This document shows, in pieces, positions 19,522-27,900 of a stretch of 35,508 bases of DNA. The translations under genes and the position numbers were made by a program. The notes below the pieces were generated by a model that was not told the DNA's origin, did no database searches, and saw nothing but the letters and a program-made list of their open reading frames with translations. This DNA comes from Pseudomonadota bacterium (GTDB taxonomy: Bacteria > Pseudomonadota > Gammaproteobacteria > Pseudomonadales > Pseudomonadaceae), in the NCBI GenBank assembly GCA_023388335.1, contig JAEWGL010000094.1:1-35508 (forward strand), read 5' to 3'. The number at the start of each line of letters is the position of its first letter. Position 1 is the stretch's first letter.

Positions 19522-20274
19522 ATGCCCCGCCCGTTGCTTGACCCTCCCTGCAAAGGTTGGTGCAGGGATTTGCCTGGCCCGGACAAACAACCCGGAGCAC
19601 TGGTGGCCCTAGCGTGGACTCCTCACCATCTGGACACTGTCTACCTGGAGTTATCGAGGCCGCCAGCCCCGGCAGGCGGGCTGGGGTTGTGCTGTATGTC
19701 GCTGGCCTTGTTCTGCCTCGCGGTCTCGCTGACGTTGCTGGGCTGGCCCTGGAGTTATGTTGCAGGCGAGGGCAGGGTTCTGCTGCTCAGCACCTTGATG
19801 CTGTCCGCCTGGGCTGGAGCGATCGTCTGCGTGCCCAGAGGACTACCCATTCGCTTCAACCGGGCGCGTCGACGTATCTATACCTATAACGTCCAGCGCC
19901 GTCGCTGGAACCCATTCAGGCGCTGGCTGGTGACCCCCGTCGCCTACGACTGGACACAGGTGCGTGCCGAAGCCTGGCGACAATGCGCCCCGCTTTTTCA
20001 AGGCGGTATCGTCGTGAACTGGGGGGTATCGCTGGCCATCGTGGCGCCCGGTACTCACACTGTCATCGACCGCTTCATGCTATGCAGCAATGATTCCAAC
20101 GAGGCTGCCTGGGCTTGTATCTGTACCTACATGCAGCAAGGCGCGCATGCTTTGCCACCGCCAGGCCCATCGAGAGCCCAGGATGAAGCGCCTTGGTACG
20201 ACCTGGCCTGGCGCCTGACACCCCAGGTGCGTTGGCCCCAGGACATGGACCGCGAATCGCGGACTGCGCCTTGA
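19522..20274 (+). CDS. Two-TM membrane protein, DUF6708-like; candidate immunity or accessory protein
   Basis: This 250-residue protein has two hydrophobic segments (about residues 52-77 and 84-105), followed by GLPIRFNRARRRIYTYNVQRRRWNPFRRW and a cytoplasmic region with VAYDWTQVRAEAW and GTHTVIDRF. The RFNR...R.Y.Y...WNPF block recalls DUF6708 proteins, which are often found beside T6SS cargo in Pseudomonas; this is from memory. The start has AAGGAAG 7 bp upstream. It lies 157 bp after the Tle1-like lipase on the same strand and is followed by a hairpin at 20282-20297. Known Tle1 immunity proteins are mostly periplasmic or lipoproteins, so a two-TM partner would be unusual. It could instead be an adaptor or an independent membrane protein. 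Confidence 0.75.
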   Translation: MPRPLLDPPCKGWCRDLPGPDKQPGALVALAWTPHHLDTVYLELSRPPAPAGGLGLCCMSLALFCLAVSLTLLGWPWSYVAGEGRVLLLSTLMLSAWAGAIVCVPRGLPIRFNRARRRIYTYNVQRRRWNPFRRWLVTPVAYDWTQVRAEAWRQCAPLFQGGIVVNWGVSLAIVAPGTHTVIDRFMLCSNDSNEAAWACICTYMQQGAHALPPPGPSRAQDEAPWYDLAWRLTPQVRWPQDMDRESRTAP

Positions 20275-20281
20275 GGCACGG

Positions 20282-20300
20282 GGCGGCGTGGGCCGCCTTT
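20282..20300 (+). terminator. Candidate intrinsic terminator after the DUF6708-like gene
   Basis: GGCGGC (20282-20287) pairs with GCCGCC (20292-20297) around a 4-nt loop and is followed by TTT. It lies 7 bp after the stop, between convergent genes. Confidence 0.5.
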
Positions 20301-20340
20301 GCCACGATCGCGGATCAGTGATGCCAGGGCAGCACTTGGC

Positions 20341-21669
20341 TCAGTTCTTCGAGGTGGAATGCTTGCGCCCCTGGTCACACAGGGCAAAGACCACTACCAG
20401 CACCCCGGAGATAGCCAGAATCAGTGCCACGCCATCGGTGGAGTGGGTCGCCGAGCCAGCTACCAGCGCCAGGCCACCCAGCGGGGCGAGGCCGCCGGCC
20501 ACGGCGGTGCCGATCTCGCGGCCGGTGCCAAAGCCCGAGGAGCGTGTCTGGGTCGGGAACTGGCGGCTGAGGAACGAGCCCTGGGGGGCGAACATCATCG
20601 GGGCGAGGATGCCAGTGCCAATGGCGATGGCCAGGTAGATCATCAGCGGCTCGCCGGTGCTCAGCAGTTGCAGGAACGGATAGGCGAACAGCGTCGACAA
20701 TACGCCGCCGAGCATCAGCACTTTCTTGCTGCTCCAACGGTCGCACAGCCAGCCGAACAACGGCACCGCGAAGATTGCCACCAGGCTGGCGATGGTCACC
20801 GACAGCGAGGTGACGTGGGCCCCGACACCCTTGAACTGGGTCAGGTAGGCCAGGGAGAAGGTCTTGAAGATGTAGCTCAGGGCGTTGTAGCCGATGGCCA
20901 CGAAGAACACCACGCCCAGGCCCTTGAGGTCGTTTCTGAACAGCAGCTTGAGCGGCGAGACCTGCGGTTTGCCCGGGTCCTTGTCGAGCTCCTTGAAGTC
21001 CGGGGTTTCCGGGATGCTCTTGCGCACCCAGAGGCCAACGGCAACCAGGGCGATGCTGGCGATGAAGGGAATGCGCCAGCCGCCCTGGAGCAGGAAATCG
21101 TTGCCGTTCATGGTCAGCAGGTACACGGTCAGAGACGACAGCAGCAGGCCCAGATTCAGGCCCAGCGCTGGCCAAGCCCCTTGGCTGCCACGCTTGCCTT
21201 CCTCGGCATGCTCGTAGGAGGTTACCGCGGCGCCGGACAGTTCGGCACCCGCGCCCAAGCCCTGGATGATGCGCACCGCCACCAGGATGATGGGCGCCCA
21301 GATGCCAATCGAGGCATAGCTGGGAATCAGGCCGATCAGCATGGTGCACAAGCCCATCATGCAGAAGGTGATCACCAGTACATGCTTGCGGCCGAAGCGG
21401 TCGCCCAGGTAGCCGAACAGGATGCCGCCGAAGGGCCGCGCGATGAAGCCGATGGCAAAGGTGGAGAACGCCAGCAGCGACGCCACCGCCGGGTTGGCCG
21501 CATCGAAGAAGATCTTCGAGAAGACAATGGCCGCCATGGTCGCGTAGAGGTAGAAGTCGTACCACTCCAGCATCGAGCCGAAGATGGTCGCCGCGGCTAC
21601 CTTGCGCAGGCGCTTGCGTTGCTGTTCGGGCGTTTCCGTCGCGGACAGGGCCGCTTCATGTACCGACAT
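20341..21669 (-). CDS. MFS transporter of the metabolite:H+ symporter (MHS/ShiA-like) family
   Basis: This 442-residue permease should have 12 TM segments. The MHS features are clear: an N-terminal cytoplasmic stretch, then AAATIFGSMLEWYDFYLYATMA (first TM) and GYLGDRFGRKHVLV in the loop between TM2 and TM3. RIIQGLGAGAELSGAAVTSYEHA follows in TM4-5. Members of this family take up mono- and dicarboxylates such as citrate, shikimate, alpha-ketoglutarate and dicarboxylic acids. AAGGA lies about 8 bp before the ATG. It starts 44 bp after the L-2-hydroxyglutarate-oxidase-like gene on the same strand, so the likely substrate is a 2-hydroxy acid used by that enzyme. This link is inference from the operon. 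Confidence 0.88.
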   Translation of the reverse strand: MSVHEAALSATETPEQQRKRLRKVAAATIFGSMLEWYDFYLYATMAAIVFSKIFFDAANPAVASLLAFSTFAIGFIARPFGGILFGYLGDRFGRKHVLVITFCMMGLCTMLIGLIPSYASIGIWAPIILVAVRIIQGLGAGAELSGAAVTSYEHAEEGKRGSQGAWPALGLNLGLLLSSLTVYLLTMNGNDFLLQGGWRIPFIASIALVAVGLWVRKSIPETPDFKELDKDPGKPQVSPLKLLFRNDLKGLGVVFFVAIGYNALSYIFKTFSLAYLTQFKGVGAHVTSLSVTIASLVAIFAVPLFGWLCDRWSSKKVLMLGGVLSTLFAYPFLQLLSTGEPLMIYLAIAIGTGILAPMMFAPQGSFLSRQFPTQTRSSGFGTGREIGTAVAGGLAPLGGLALVAGSATHSTDGVALILAISGVLVVVFALCDQGRKHSTSKN

Positions 21670-21713
21670 TCGAGGATTCCTTATTGTCTTTGTAATGGTC
21701 TGTGCAGCAGGGT

Positions 21714-22907
21714 TCAGCGGGCCTTGAGGATCCTCTCGGCGATCATCTGGCCGATCGGAATGGCCGAGGTGGCAGCCGGCGATGGGGCATTGCAGACATG
21801 CACCATGCGCGGGGTCTCGGCGAACAGAAAGTCGTGCACCAGGGTGCCGTCGCGCATCACTGCCTGGGCCCGGATGCCGGCTTCATAAGGCAGCAGGTCC
21901 GAGACCTGCAGCGACGGGCAGTACTTGCGGCACTGTTCCAGGTAGCCGCGTTTGAACAGCGAATTCTTCATTTCGGTGGTGCCGGAACCGAGGTTGTTCC
22001 AGAGCGTCTTCCAGAACCCGGGGAAGCGTGCGTACTCGGCGACATCGCGCCAGTTCACCGAGGCCTTGCGGTAGTTCTCCCGGCCCAGGCCGAGCACGGC
22101 GTTGGGGCCGACGGTGACGCTGCCGTCGATCATCCGCGTCAGGTGCACGCCGAGGAACGGCAGGTCCGGGTCGGGGATCGGGTAGATCAGGTGGTTGACG
22201 ATCTGATTCTTGCTCGCTGGCAGGCGGTAGTACTCGCCACGGAAGGGGATGATCTGGTGATCGATCTTTACCCCCGCCAGGCGCGCCAGTCGGTCGGACT
22301 GCAGGCCGGCGCAGGCCACCAGTTGGCGCGCGCGCCACGCTTGGTCGTCGCTGCTGACGGTGACGTTATCGCCAGTTTCAACGATTGCCCGCACCGTCGT
22401 GGACAGCCGCACCTCGCCGCCAGCAGCCTGGATCACCCGCGCCATGGCCTGGCACACCTGCTTGTAGTCGACAATGCCAGTGGCATCGAGGAACAGCCCG
22501 CCGAGGCCGACGATGTTCGGCTCACGACGCTGCAGTTCCGCGGCGTCCAGGCGCTCGACCTTCAGGCCGTTCTGTTGCGAACGCTCGTACAAAGCCTGCA
22601 TACGCTGCATTTCCAGGGCATTGGACGCCACCAGCAGCTTGCCGCAGACATCGAACGCGATGCCATGCTCGGTACAGAAATCCTTGGTCGCCTGGGCGCC
22701 GCGCTTGCACAGGTCGGCCTTGAGGCTGCCTGGCGCGTAATAGATGCCCGCATGGATCACCCCGCTGTTGTGACCGGTCTGGTGGCGGCCCAGGCTGTCT
22801 TCTTTCTCCAGGATCAGCAACGAGGCGCCGGGCCGCTGTTCGAGCAAGGCCATGGCGGTCGCGAGGCCGACAATGCCGCCGCCGATGATGCAGTAGTCGT
22901 AAATCAT
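21714..22907 (-). CDS. lhgO: L-2-hydroxyglutarate oxidase-like FAD-dependent oxidoreductase
   Basis: This 397-residue flavoenzyme of the DAO fold has an N-terminal dinucleotide site DYCIIGGGIVGLATAMALL (GxGxxG at residues 9-14). Next comes LGRHQTGHNSGVIHAGIYYAPGSLKADLC, which is highly characteristic of the LhgO/YgaF family, and the C-terminal FAD motif MVHVCNAPSPAATSAIPIGQMI. The family oxidises L-2-hydroxyglutarate to 2-oxoglutarate and passes electrons to the quinone pool. Here the gene is not beside csiD/glaH, the partner in glutarate degradation. It sits instead between a GntR regulator and an MHS transporter, so it may serve uptake and use of an external 2-hydroxy acid. AAGG lies 9 bp before the ATG. 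An operator copy lies 40-57 bp upstream of the start. Confidence 0.85.
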   Translation of the reverse strand: MIYDYCIIGGGIVGLATAMALLEQRPGASLLILEKEDSLGRHQTGHNSGVIHAGIYYAPGSLKADLCKRGAQATKDFCTEHGIAFDVCGKLLVASNALEMQRMQALYERSQQNGLKVERLDAAELQRREPNIVGLGGLFLDATGIVDYKQVCQAMARVIQAAGGEVRLSTTVRAIVETGDNVTVSSDDQAWRARQLVACAGLQSDRLARLAGVKIDHQIIPFRGEYYRLPASKNQIVNHLIYPIPDPDLPFLGVHLTRMIDGSVTVGPNAVLGLGRENYRKASVNWRDVAEYARFPGFWKTLWNNLGSGTTEMKNSLFKRGYLEQCRKYCPSLQVSDLLPYEAGIRAQAVMRDGTLVHDFLFAETPRMVHVCNAPSPAATSAIPIGQMIAERILKAR

Positions 22908-22946
22908 GCAGGAATACCTTGAATGTTCTTGTCGGTGGATCTGCTT

Positions 22947-22964
22947 ATCAGGTTGTCAGACTAA
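22947..22964 (+). promoter_or_regulatory. Putative GntR/FadR-type operator upstream of lhgO
   Basis: The 18-bp sequence ATCAGGTTGTCAGACTAA is identical to that at 23741-23758. It contains TTGTCAGACTA (22953-22963), which fits the FadR-subfamily operator pattern TNGTNNNACNA. It lies 40-57 bp before the lhgO start codon and just after the regulator gene, as expected for a site controlling lhgO and the transporter. Confidence 0.75.
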
Positions 22965-23010
22965 GTAGTGCGTGCGTAAGCCTCGCCAGGCGTCTTGGGC
23001 GACCTCCGGG

Positions 23011-23721
23011 TTAGTCGAGGGCAGGCAGGTCGAGCTTCAGGCGTTTGGCCGAAGCCCGCAGGTGCGCTTCGGCGCAGGCTGCCGCGCCCTGGCGGTCACC
23101 AGCGGCGATGGCCTCGTAGAGGCTTTGGTGCTCACGGTTGGCCTCGGCCGAGCCGCCCACCGAATGGACAGCGGAGTTTTCCCAGGCGGCCTGCCTTGCG
23201 GCGGCCAGCTGCCCACGCAAAAAGTCGTGGAAGGCCACGAAATAGTCGTTCTTGCTGGCTTCGGCGATGGCCCGGTGGAAGGCCACGTCGGCGGCCGCGG
23301 CGGCGGCAAAGTCGCTGCGCTTGTCGAGCATTTCCTTGAGCGCCTTGGCCATGTTTGCCAAATCGTCTTCGTCGCGACGGCGCGCCGCGATGGCCGCGGC
23401 TTGGGTCTCGATCCACAGGCGCATTTCGAACATCTGCGCCAGGTCAGGTTTGCGGCCGTTACTGCCAGGAAAGCGGAAGACCGTGCCGGCGGGCGTCTGC
23501 GAAATGTACGAGCCGAGCCCGCGTCGGGCGATGAGCACGCCGTCGGCCTTGAGCTGGGCCACGGCTTCGCGGACCACCGAGCGGCTGACGTGCAGTTGTT
23601 CGGCCAGTTGCTGTTCGGTGGGCAGGCGCGATTCGGCGGCCAGGCGGCCAGAATCGATCTCGGCGCGAATGGCGCTGACGACGCGTTCAACCAGGGTGTC
23701 GGGGCGCTGGAGCTCGAGCAT
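23011..23721 (-). CDS. GntR-family transcriptional regulator (FadR subfamily, FCD domain)
   Basis: This 236-residue regulator has an N-terminal winged helix-turn-helix (about residues 8-72, with LPTEQQLAEQLHVSRSVVREAVAQLKADGVL and RRGLGSYIS) and an all-helical FCD ligand domain (about 90-225) with the metal/ligand pattern EMRLWIE, DVAFHRAIAEAS and EHQSLYEAI. It is read in the same direction as lhgO and the transporter. Its own promoter shows a perfect -35 TTGACA 17 bp from a weak -10 that overlaps an operator copy, so autorepression is likely. A second identical copy precedes lhgO. It probably releases DNA when a 2-hydroxy acid or a related carboxylate binds. The ligand is inferred from its neighbours. 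Confidence 0.9.
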   Translation of the reverse strand: MLELQRPDTLVERVVSAIRAEIDSGRLAAESRLPTEQQLAEQLHVSRSVVREAVAQLKADGVLIARRGLGSYISQTPAGTVFRFPGSNGRKPDLAQMFEMRLWIETQAAAIAARRRDEDDLANMAKALKEMLDKRSDFAAAAAADVAFHRAIAEASKNDYFVAFHDFLRGQLAAARQAAWENSAVHSVGGSAEANREHQSLYEAIAAGDRQGAAACAEAHLRASAKRLKLDLPALD

Positions 23722-23740
23722 GGATGGCTCTTGTGTGGTG

Positions 23741-23758
23741 ATCAGGTTGTCAGACTAA
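23741..23758 (+). promoter_or_regulatory. Putative GntR/FadR-type operator in the regulator's own promoter
   Basis: This is an identical 18-bp copy of the site upstream of lhgO, with TTGTCAGACTA at 23747-23757. It overlaps the candidate -10 box of the regulator gene (23754-23759 on the - strand) and lies 20-37 bp before its start codon. The placement fits negative autoregulation. Confidence 0.75.
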
Positions 23759-23782
23759 CTTTTTGGGGTGGGGGGTTGTCAA
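23754..23782 (-). promoter_or_regulatory. Candidate sigma70 promoter of the GntR regulator gene
   Basis: Read on the - strand, a perfect TTGACA (23777-23782) is followed after 17 bp by GTTAGT (23754-23759), a weak -10. The -10 lies inside the operator copy. The spacer is a run of C and A. Confidence 0.45.
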
Positions 23783-24250
23783 GTCCATAACGCGGTGTCT
23801 GCTTCGCGGCAGTCGGGGCGCCGAACCGCCGCTGCCAGAGGTTCAACGTCGCCCCCGACTTTGAGATCCCGCCCAAAAATTGTGCGAGCGAGTCTTGCCA
23901 GGGCGCCGGACCGGCCTCAATCAATCGCGGTGTATCAGGTTGCCCGAGGTCGCTGGCCTTGCGGCCGCTACGCGCCCGTTCGCGGCGCGAGGCCGCTCTC
24001 TCATAGAACACACGCTAACTCATTGATTTAGCTGAACCCTGTGGGAGCGGGCTTGCCCGCGAATACCGGCGAAGCCGGTGCCATACACCGCGGTGCCTGC
24101 TTCGCGGGCAAGCCCGCTCCCATAGGACAAACGCTAACCCATTGATTTAGCTGCTGTGGGCGCGGCGGTTCGGCGCTCCGATTTACCCGCAAAGCGCCGC
24201 TCGATCCCAGGGATCACCACAACAGACAACATTCAAAGGCCCATAAAGCC
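23783..24250. other. REP-rich intergenic region between the GntR gene and the small acidic protein gene
   Basis: No gene is supported here. The region carries an intact REP pair (24042-24122), a directly repeated 23-bp flank on both sides of it, and a pair of 23-bp inverted repeats (23814-23836 and 24158-24180) that match at 20 of 23 positions and enclose the whole cluster. Degenerate REP-like pieces fill much of the rest. A short frame on the - strand across 23742-24011 looks like REP translation and is not called. Confidence 0.7.
24012..24153. repeat. REPIN flanked by near-identical 23-bp direct repeats
   Basis: Two REP arms in inverted orientation (24042-24063 and 24101-24122) are perfect 22-bp reverse complements. 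Their 37-bp spacer contains the hairpin ACCGGC-GAA-GCCGGT and the palindrome CACCGCGGTG. The unit is flanked by direct repeats at 24012-24034 and 24131-24153, which differ at one base and share the core ATTGATTTAGCTG. The similarity extends weakly 12-14 bp further upstream, giving a 119-bp period. REPINs of this type are spread by the RAYT transposase family. Confidence 0.85.
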
Positions 24251-24604
24251 TCAGAGCTCGCTGACGTAAGTGCCTGTCCCTTTGAGGATGTTCTGCAGGG
24301 TCAGCTCGACCTCCGCCAGATCGCCTGCCGGCGTAGCATGCAGGATCTCCAGGTGATCATCCCCGCGCAGGGCATCGCTGTCCCCGGCGGCCACTTCGAT
24401 CAGCAACCGGCCAGTGCCGAGCGTGACCTTCAGCCCGTCCAGGGTGGACGGCTCATCGTCAAGTGTCAGGTCCACCGTGTCTTCGTCCGGATAACGGGTC
24501 AGCAGGAACATCTGGCCGTTGTCGCTATGACAGCACAGGGTGGCCATGTCGTCCTCTTCGTCGTCGCAGGGCGTGGCGAAGAGCAGGGCGGTTTTAAGTT
24601 GCAT
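24251..24604 (-). CDS. Small acidic protein of unknown function
   Basis: This 117-residue soluble acidic protein has no signal peptide or TM segment. It reads MQLKTALLFATPCDDEEDDMATLCCHS, then FLLTRYPDEDTVDLTLDD, and ends in a helical-looking ELTLQNILKGTGTYVSEL. It contains three Cys (one in ATPC, a CC pair in TLCCHS). I do not recognise the family. The codon use is like its neighbours, which favours a real gene. The start is uncertain: the ATG at 24604 has a weak AAGAG site, while the ATG at 24547 (98 residues) has AGAGGA about 4 bp upstream, though those bases also encode the DEEDD run. It diverges from gdhB across a 353-bp gap. Confidence 0.7.
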   Translation of the reverse strand: MQLKTALLFATPCDDEEDDMATLCCHSDNGQMFLLTRYPDEDTVDLTLDDEPSTLDGLKVTLGTGRLLIEVAAGDSDALRGDDHLEILHATPAGDLAEVELTLQNILKGTGTYVSEL

Positions 24605-24957
24605 GGGCGGCTCTTTTCAACAGGGATGAAATGGAATTCTGCCAGCCTTGCTGTGTTCTATAAACGCAATGTTGCCGGTCATTGACCGAATATGTCGCAG
24701 CGCCGCAAGCAGCCGTGACCTGCCAGTCGTTAAGCTGCCCAATCGATGGACACCCGTAAAGACACAGCCCAGGTTACGGCAGTCGTCTTTGCAGATGTCC
24801 ATCCGTGGAATGGCTGAACACGAGCGTGCAACCCACGTTCAACGCCTGTCCTTCTGGTTTTACCGTCTTGCCGCCACGGGTTGGCTATCGTTGAACCGTA
24901 GAGGGCGGACGCGCGCGACGCTTCACTCATGACAAAAGCCCAAGCGGAGTACCACAG
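24605..24957. other. 353-bp divergent region between the small acidic protein gene and gdhB
   Basis: Both genes must have their promoters here. A TATAGA on the - strand (about 24657-24662) is a possible -10 for the small gene, but its -35 is poor. A perfect 13-bp palindrome lies just upstream of it (24676-24688). An imperfect repeat, GATGGAC near 24744 and GTCCATC near 24798, may form a long hairpin. I see no strong sigma70 pair for gdhB and no small-RNA signature I can defend. Confidence 0.4.
24676..24688. promoter_or_regulatory. 13-bp perfect palindrome, candidate operator
   Basis: CGGTCATTGACCG is fully symmetric about its central T. It lies about 72 bp upstream of the small acidic protein gene and about 270 bp before gdhB, close to a possible -10 (TATAGA on the - strand). 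The size and symmetry fit a regulator site, but none is known to me for this sequence. Confidence 0.35.
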
Positions 24958-27900
24958 ATGGCGTTCTTCACCGCAGCCAGCAAAGCCGACTTCCAGCATC
25001 AACTGAAAGCGGTCCTGGCGCAGCACATCAGCGAACAGTCACTGCCACAAGTGGCACTGTTCGCCGAACAGTTCTTCGGCATCATCTCTCTGGACGAACT
25101 CACCCAGCGCAGGCTTTCCGACCTGGCGGGCTGTACGCTCTCTGCCTGGCGCATCATCGAGCGCTTCGACCCCGAGCACCCCGAGGTGCGGGTCTACAAC
25201 CCTGATTACGAGCGCCATGGCTGGCAGTCGACGCACACCGCGGTCGAGGTGCTGCACCATGACCTGCCGTTTCTGGTCGACTCGGTGCGCACCGAGCTGA
25301 ACCGTCGCGGCTACAGCATTCATACCCTGCAGACCACCGTGCTGAGCGTGCGGCGTGGCGCCAATGGCGAACTGCTCGAAGTCCTGTCCAAGGGCAGCGT
25401 GGGCGAGGGTGTGCAGCACGAATCGCTGATGTACCTGGAGATCGATCGCTGCGCCAATGCCGCCGAGCTCAATGTGCTGGCCCGCGAGCTGGAACAGGTG
25501 CTGGCCGAGGTACGCGTTGCCGTCGACGACTTCGAGCCGATGAAGGACAAGCTGCGCGAGATCGTCGCCCTGGTCGAACAGAGCCCGTACGCGCCGGCGC
25601 AGAATGAAAAGGCCGAAGTCAAGGCCTTCCTCGAGTGGTTGCTGGGCAATCACTTCACCTTCCTGGGCTACGAGGAGTTCACCGTCTCGGCCGATGCCGA
25701 AGGGGGGCAGATCGTCTACGACCCGCAGTCGTTCCTGGGCCTGACCCGCCTGTTGCGCGCCGGCCTCAGCGCCGATGACCTGCGCATCGAGGACTACGCG
25801 GTCAACTACCTCAACGAGCCGCTGCTGCTGTCCTTTGCCAAGGCCGCGCAGCCGAGCCGCGTGCACCGTCCGGCGTATCCGGACTACGTGTCGATCCGCC
25901 AGCTCGATGCCGAGGGCAAGGTCATCAAGGAGTGCCGCTTCATGGGCCTGTACACCTCGTCGGTGTACGGCGAAAGCGTGCATGCCATTCCCTACATCCG
26001 GATCAAGGTCGCCGAAGTCGAGCGTCGCTCGCAGTTCGACCCCAAGGCCCACCTGGGCAAGGAGCTGGCCCAGGTACTTGAAGTGCTGCCGCGCGACGAC
26101 CTGTTCCAGACCCCGATCGACGAACTCTTCAGCACCGTGATGTCGATCGTGCAGATCCAGGAGCGCAACAAGATCCGTGTGTTCCTGCGCAAGGACCCTT
26201 ACGGGCGCTTCTGCTACTGCCTGGCCTACGTGCCGCGCGACATCTATTCCACCGAAGTGCGGCAGAAGATCCAGCAGGTGCTGATGGAGCGCCTGAAGGC
26301 CAGCGATTGCGAATTCTGGACCTTCTTCTCCGAGTCGGTGCTGGCGCGCGTGCAACTGATCCTGCGGGTCGATCCGAAGAACCGCATCGACATCGACCCG
26401 CAGCAGTTGGAAAACGAAGTCATCCAGGCCTGCCGGTCGTGGCAGGACGACTACGCCAGCCTGGTCGTAGAGGGCTTTGGCGAGGCGCAGGGCACCAACA
26501 TCCTCGCCGACTTCCCCAAGGGCTTCCCCGCGGGCTACCGCGAGCGCTTCGCCGCCCACTCGGCGGTGGTCGACATGCAGCACGTGTTGGCGTTGTCCGA
26601 GCGCAAGCCGCTGGTGATGAGCTTCTACCAGCCGCTGACGCAGACCGGCAAACAGCTGCTGCACTGCAAGCTGTACCACGCCGATACGCCATTGGCACTG
26701 TCGGACGTCCTGCCGATCCTGGAAAACCTCGGCCTGCGCGTGCTCGGCGAGTTCCCCTACCGGCTACGCCACGCCAGTGGCCGCGAGTTCTGGATCCATG
26801 ACTTCGCCTTCACCTACAGCGAAGGCCTGGACCTGGACATCCAGCAGCTCAACGACACCCTGCAGGATGCCTTCGTCCATATCGTCCAGGGCGATGCCGA
26901 GAACGACGCCTTCAACCGCCTGGTGCTCACCGCTGGCCTGCCCTGGCGCGACGTGGCGCTGCTGCGCGCCTACGCGCGCTACCTCAAGCAAATCCGCCTG
27001 GGCTTCGACCTGGGCTACATCGCCAGCACCCTGAACAACCACACCGACATCGCCCGCGAGCTGACCCGGTTGTTCAAGACCCGCTTCTACCTGGCGCGCA
27101 AGCTCACCAGCGACGATCTGGACGACAAGCAGCAACGCCTGGAACAGGCGATCCTCACCGCCCTGGACGACGTCCAGGTGCTCAACGAAGACCGCATCCT
27201 GCGCCGCTACCTGGACCTGATCAAGGCGACCCTGCGCACCAACTTCTACCAGGCCGACGGCAACGGTCAGAACAAGCCGTACTTCAGCTTCAAGTTCAAT
27301 CCCAAGCTGATCCCCGAGCTGCCAAAGCCTGTGCCCAAGTTCGAGATCTTCGTCTATTCGCCACGGGTCGAGGGCGTGCACTTGCGCTTCGGCAACGTTG
27401 CCCGCGGCGGCCTGCGCTGGTCGGACCGCGAGGAAGATTTCCGTACCGAGGTGCTCGGCCTGGTCAAGGCCCAGCAAGTGAAGAACTCGGTGATCGTGCC
27501 GGTCGGCGCCAAAGGCGGCTTCCTGCCGCGACGCCTGCCGCTGGGCGGCAGCCGCGACGAGATCCAGGCCGAGGGCATCGCCTGCTACCGGATCTTCATC
27601 AGCGGCCTGCTCGATATCACCGACAACCTCAAGGACGGCGGCGTGGTGCCACCGGCCAACGTGGTGCGCCACGACGACGATGACCCCTACCTGGTGGTGG
27701 CGGCAGACAAGGGCACCGCGACCTTCTCCGACATTGCCAACGGCATCGCCATCGATTACGGCTTCTGGCTCGGCGACGCCTTCGCCTCGGGTGGTTCGGC
27801 TGGCTACGACCACAAGAAGATGGGCATCACTGCCCGCGGCGCCTGGGTCGGCGTGCAGCGCCACTTCCGCGAGCGTGGCATCAACGTGCAGGAAGATCCG

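Noticed and set aside
24012..24153. CRISPR-like array from the repeated flanks in the REP cluster
   Set aside because: There are only two direct-repeat copies, with a REPIN as spacer. This is REP structure, not a CRISPR array, and no cas gene is near.
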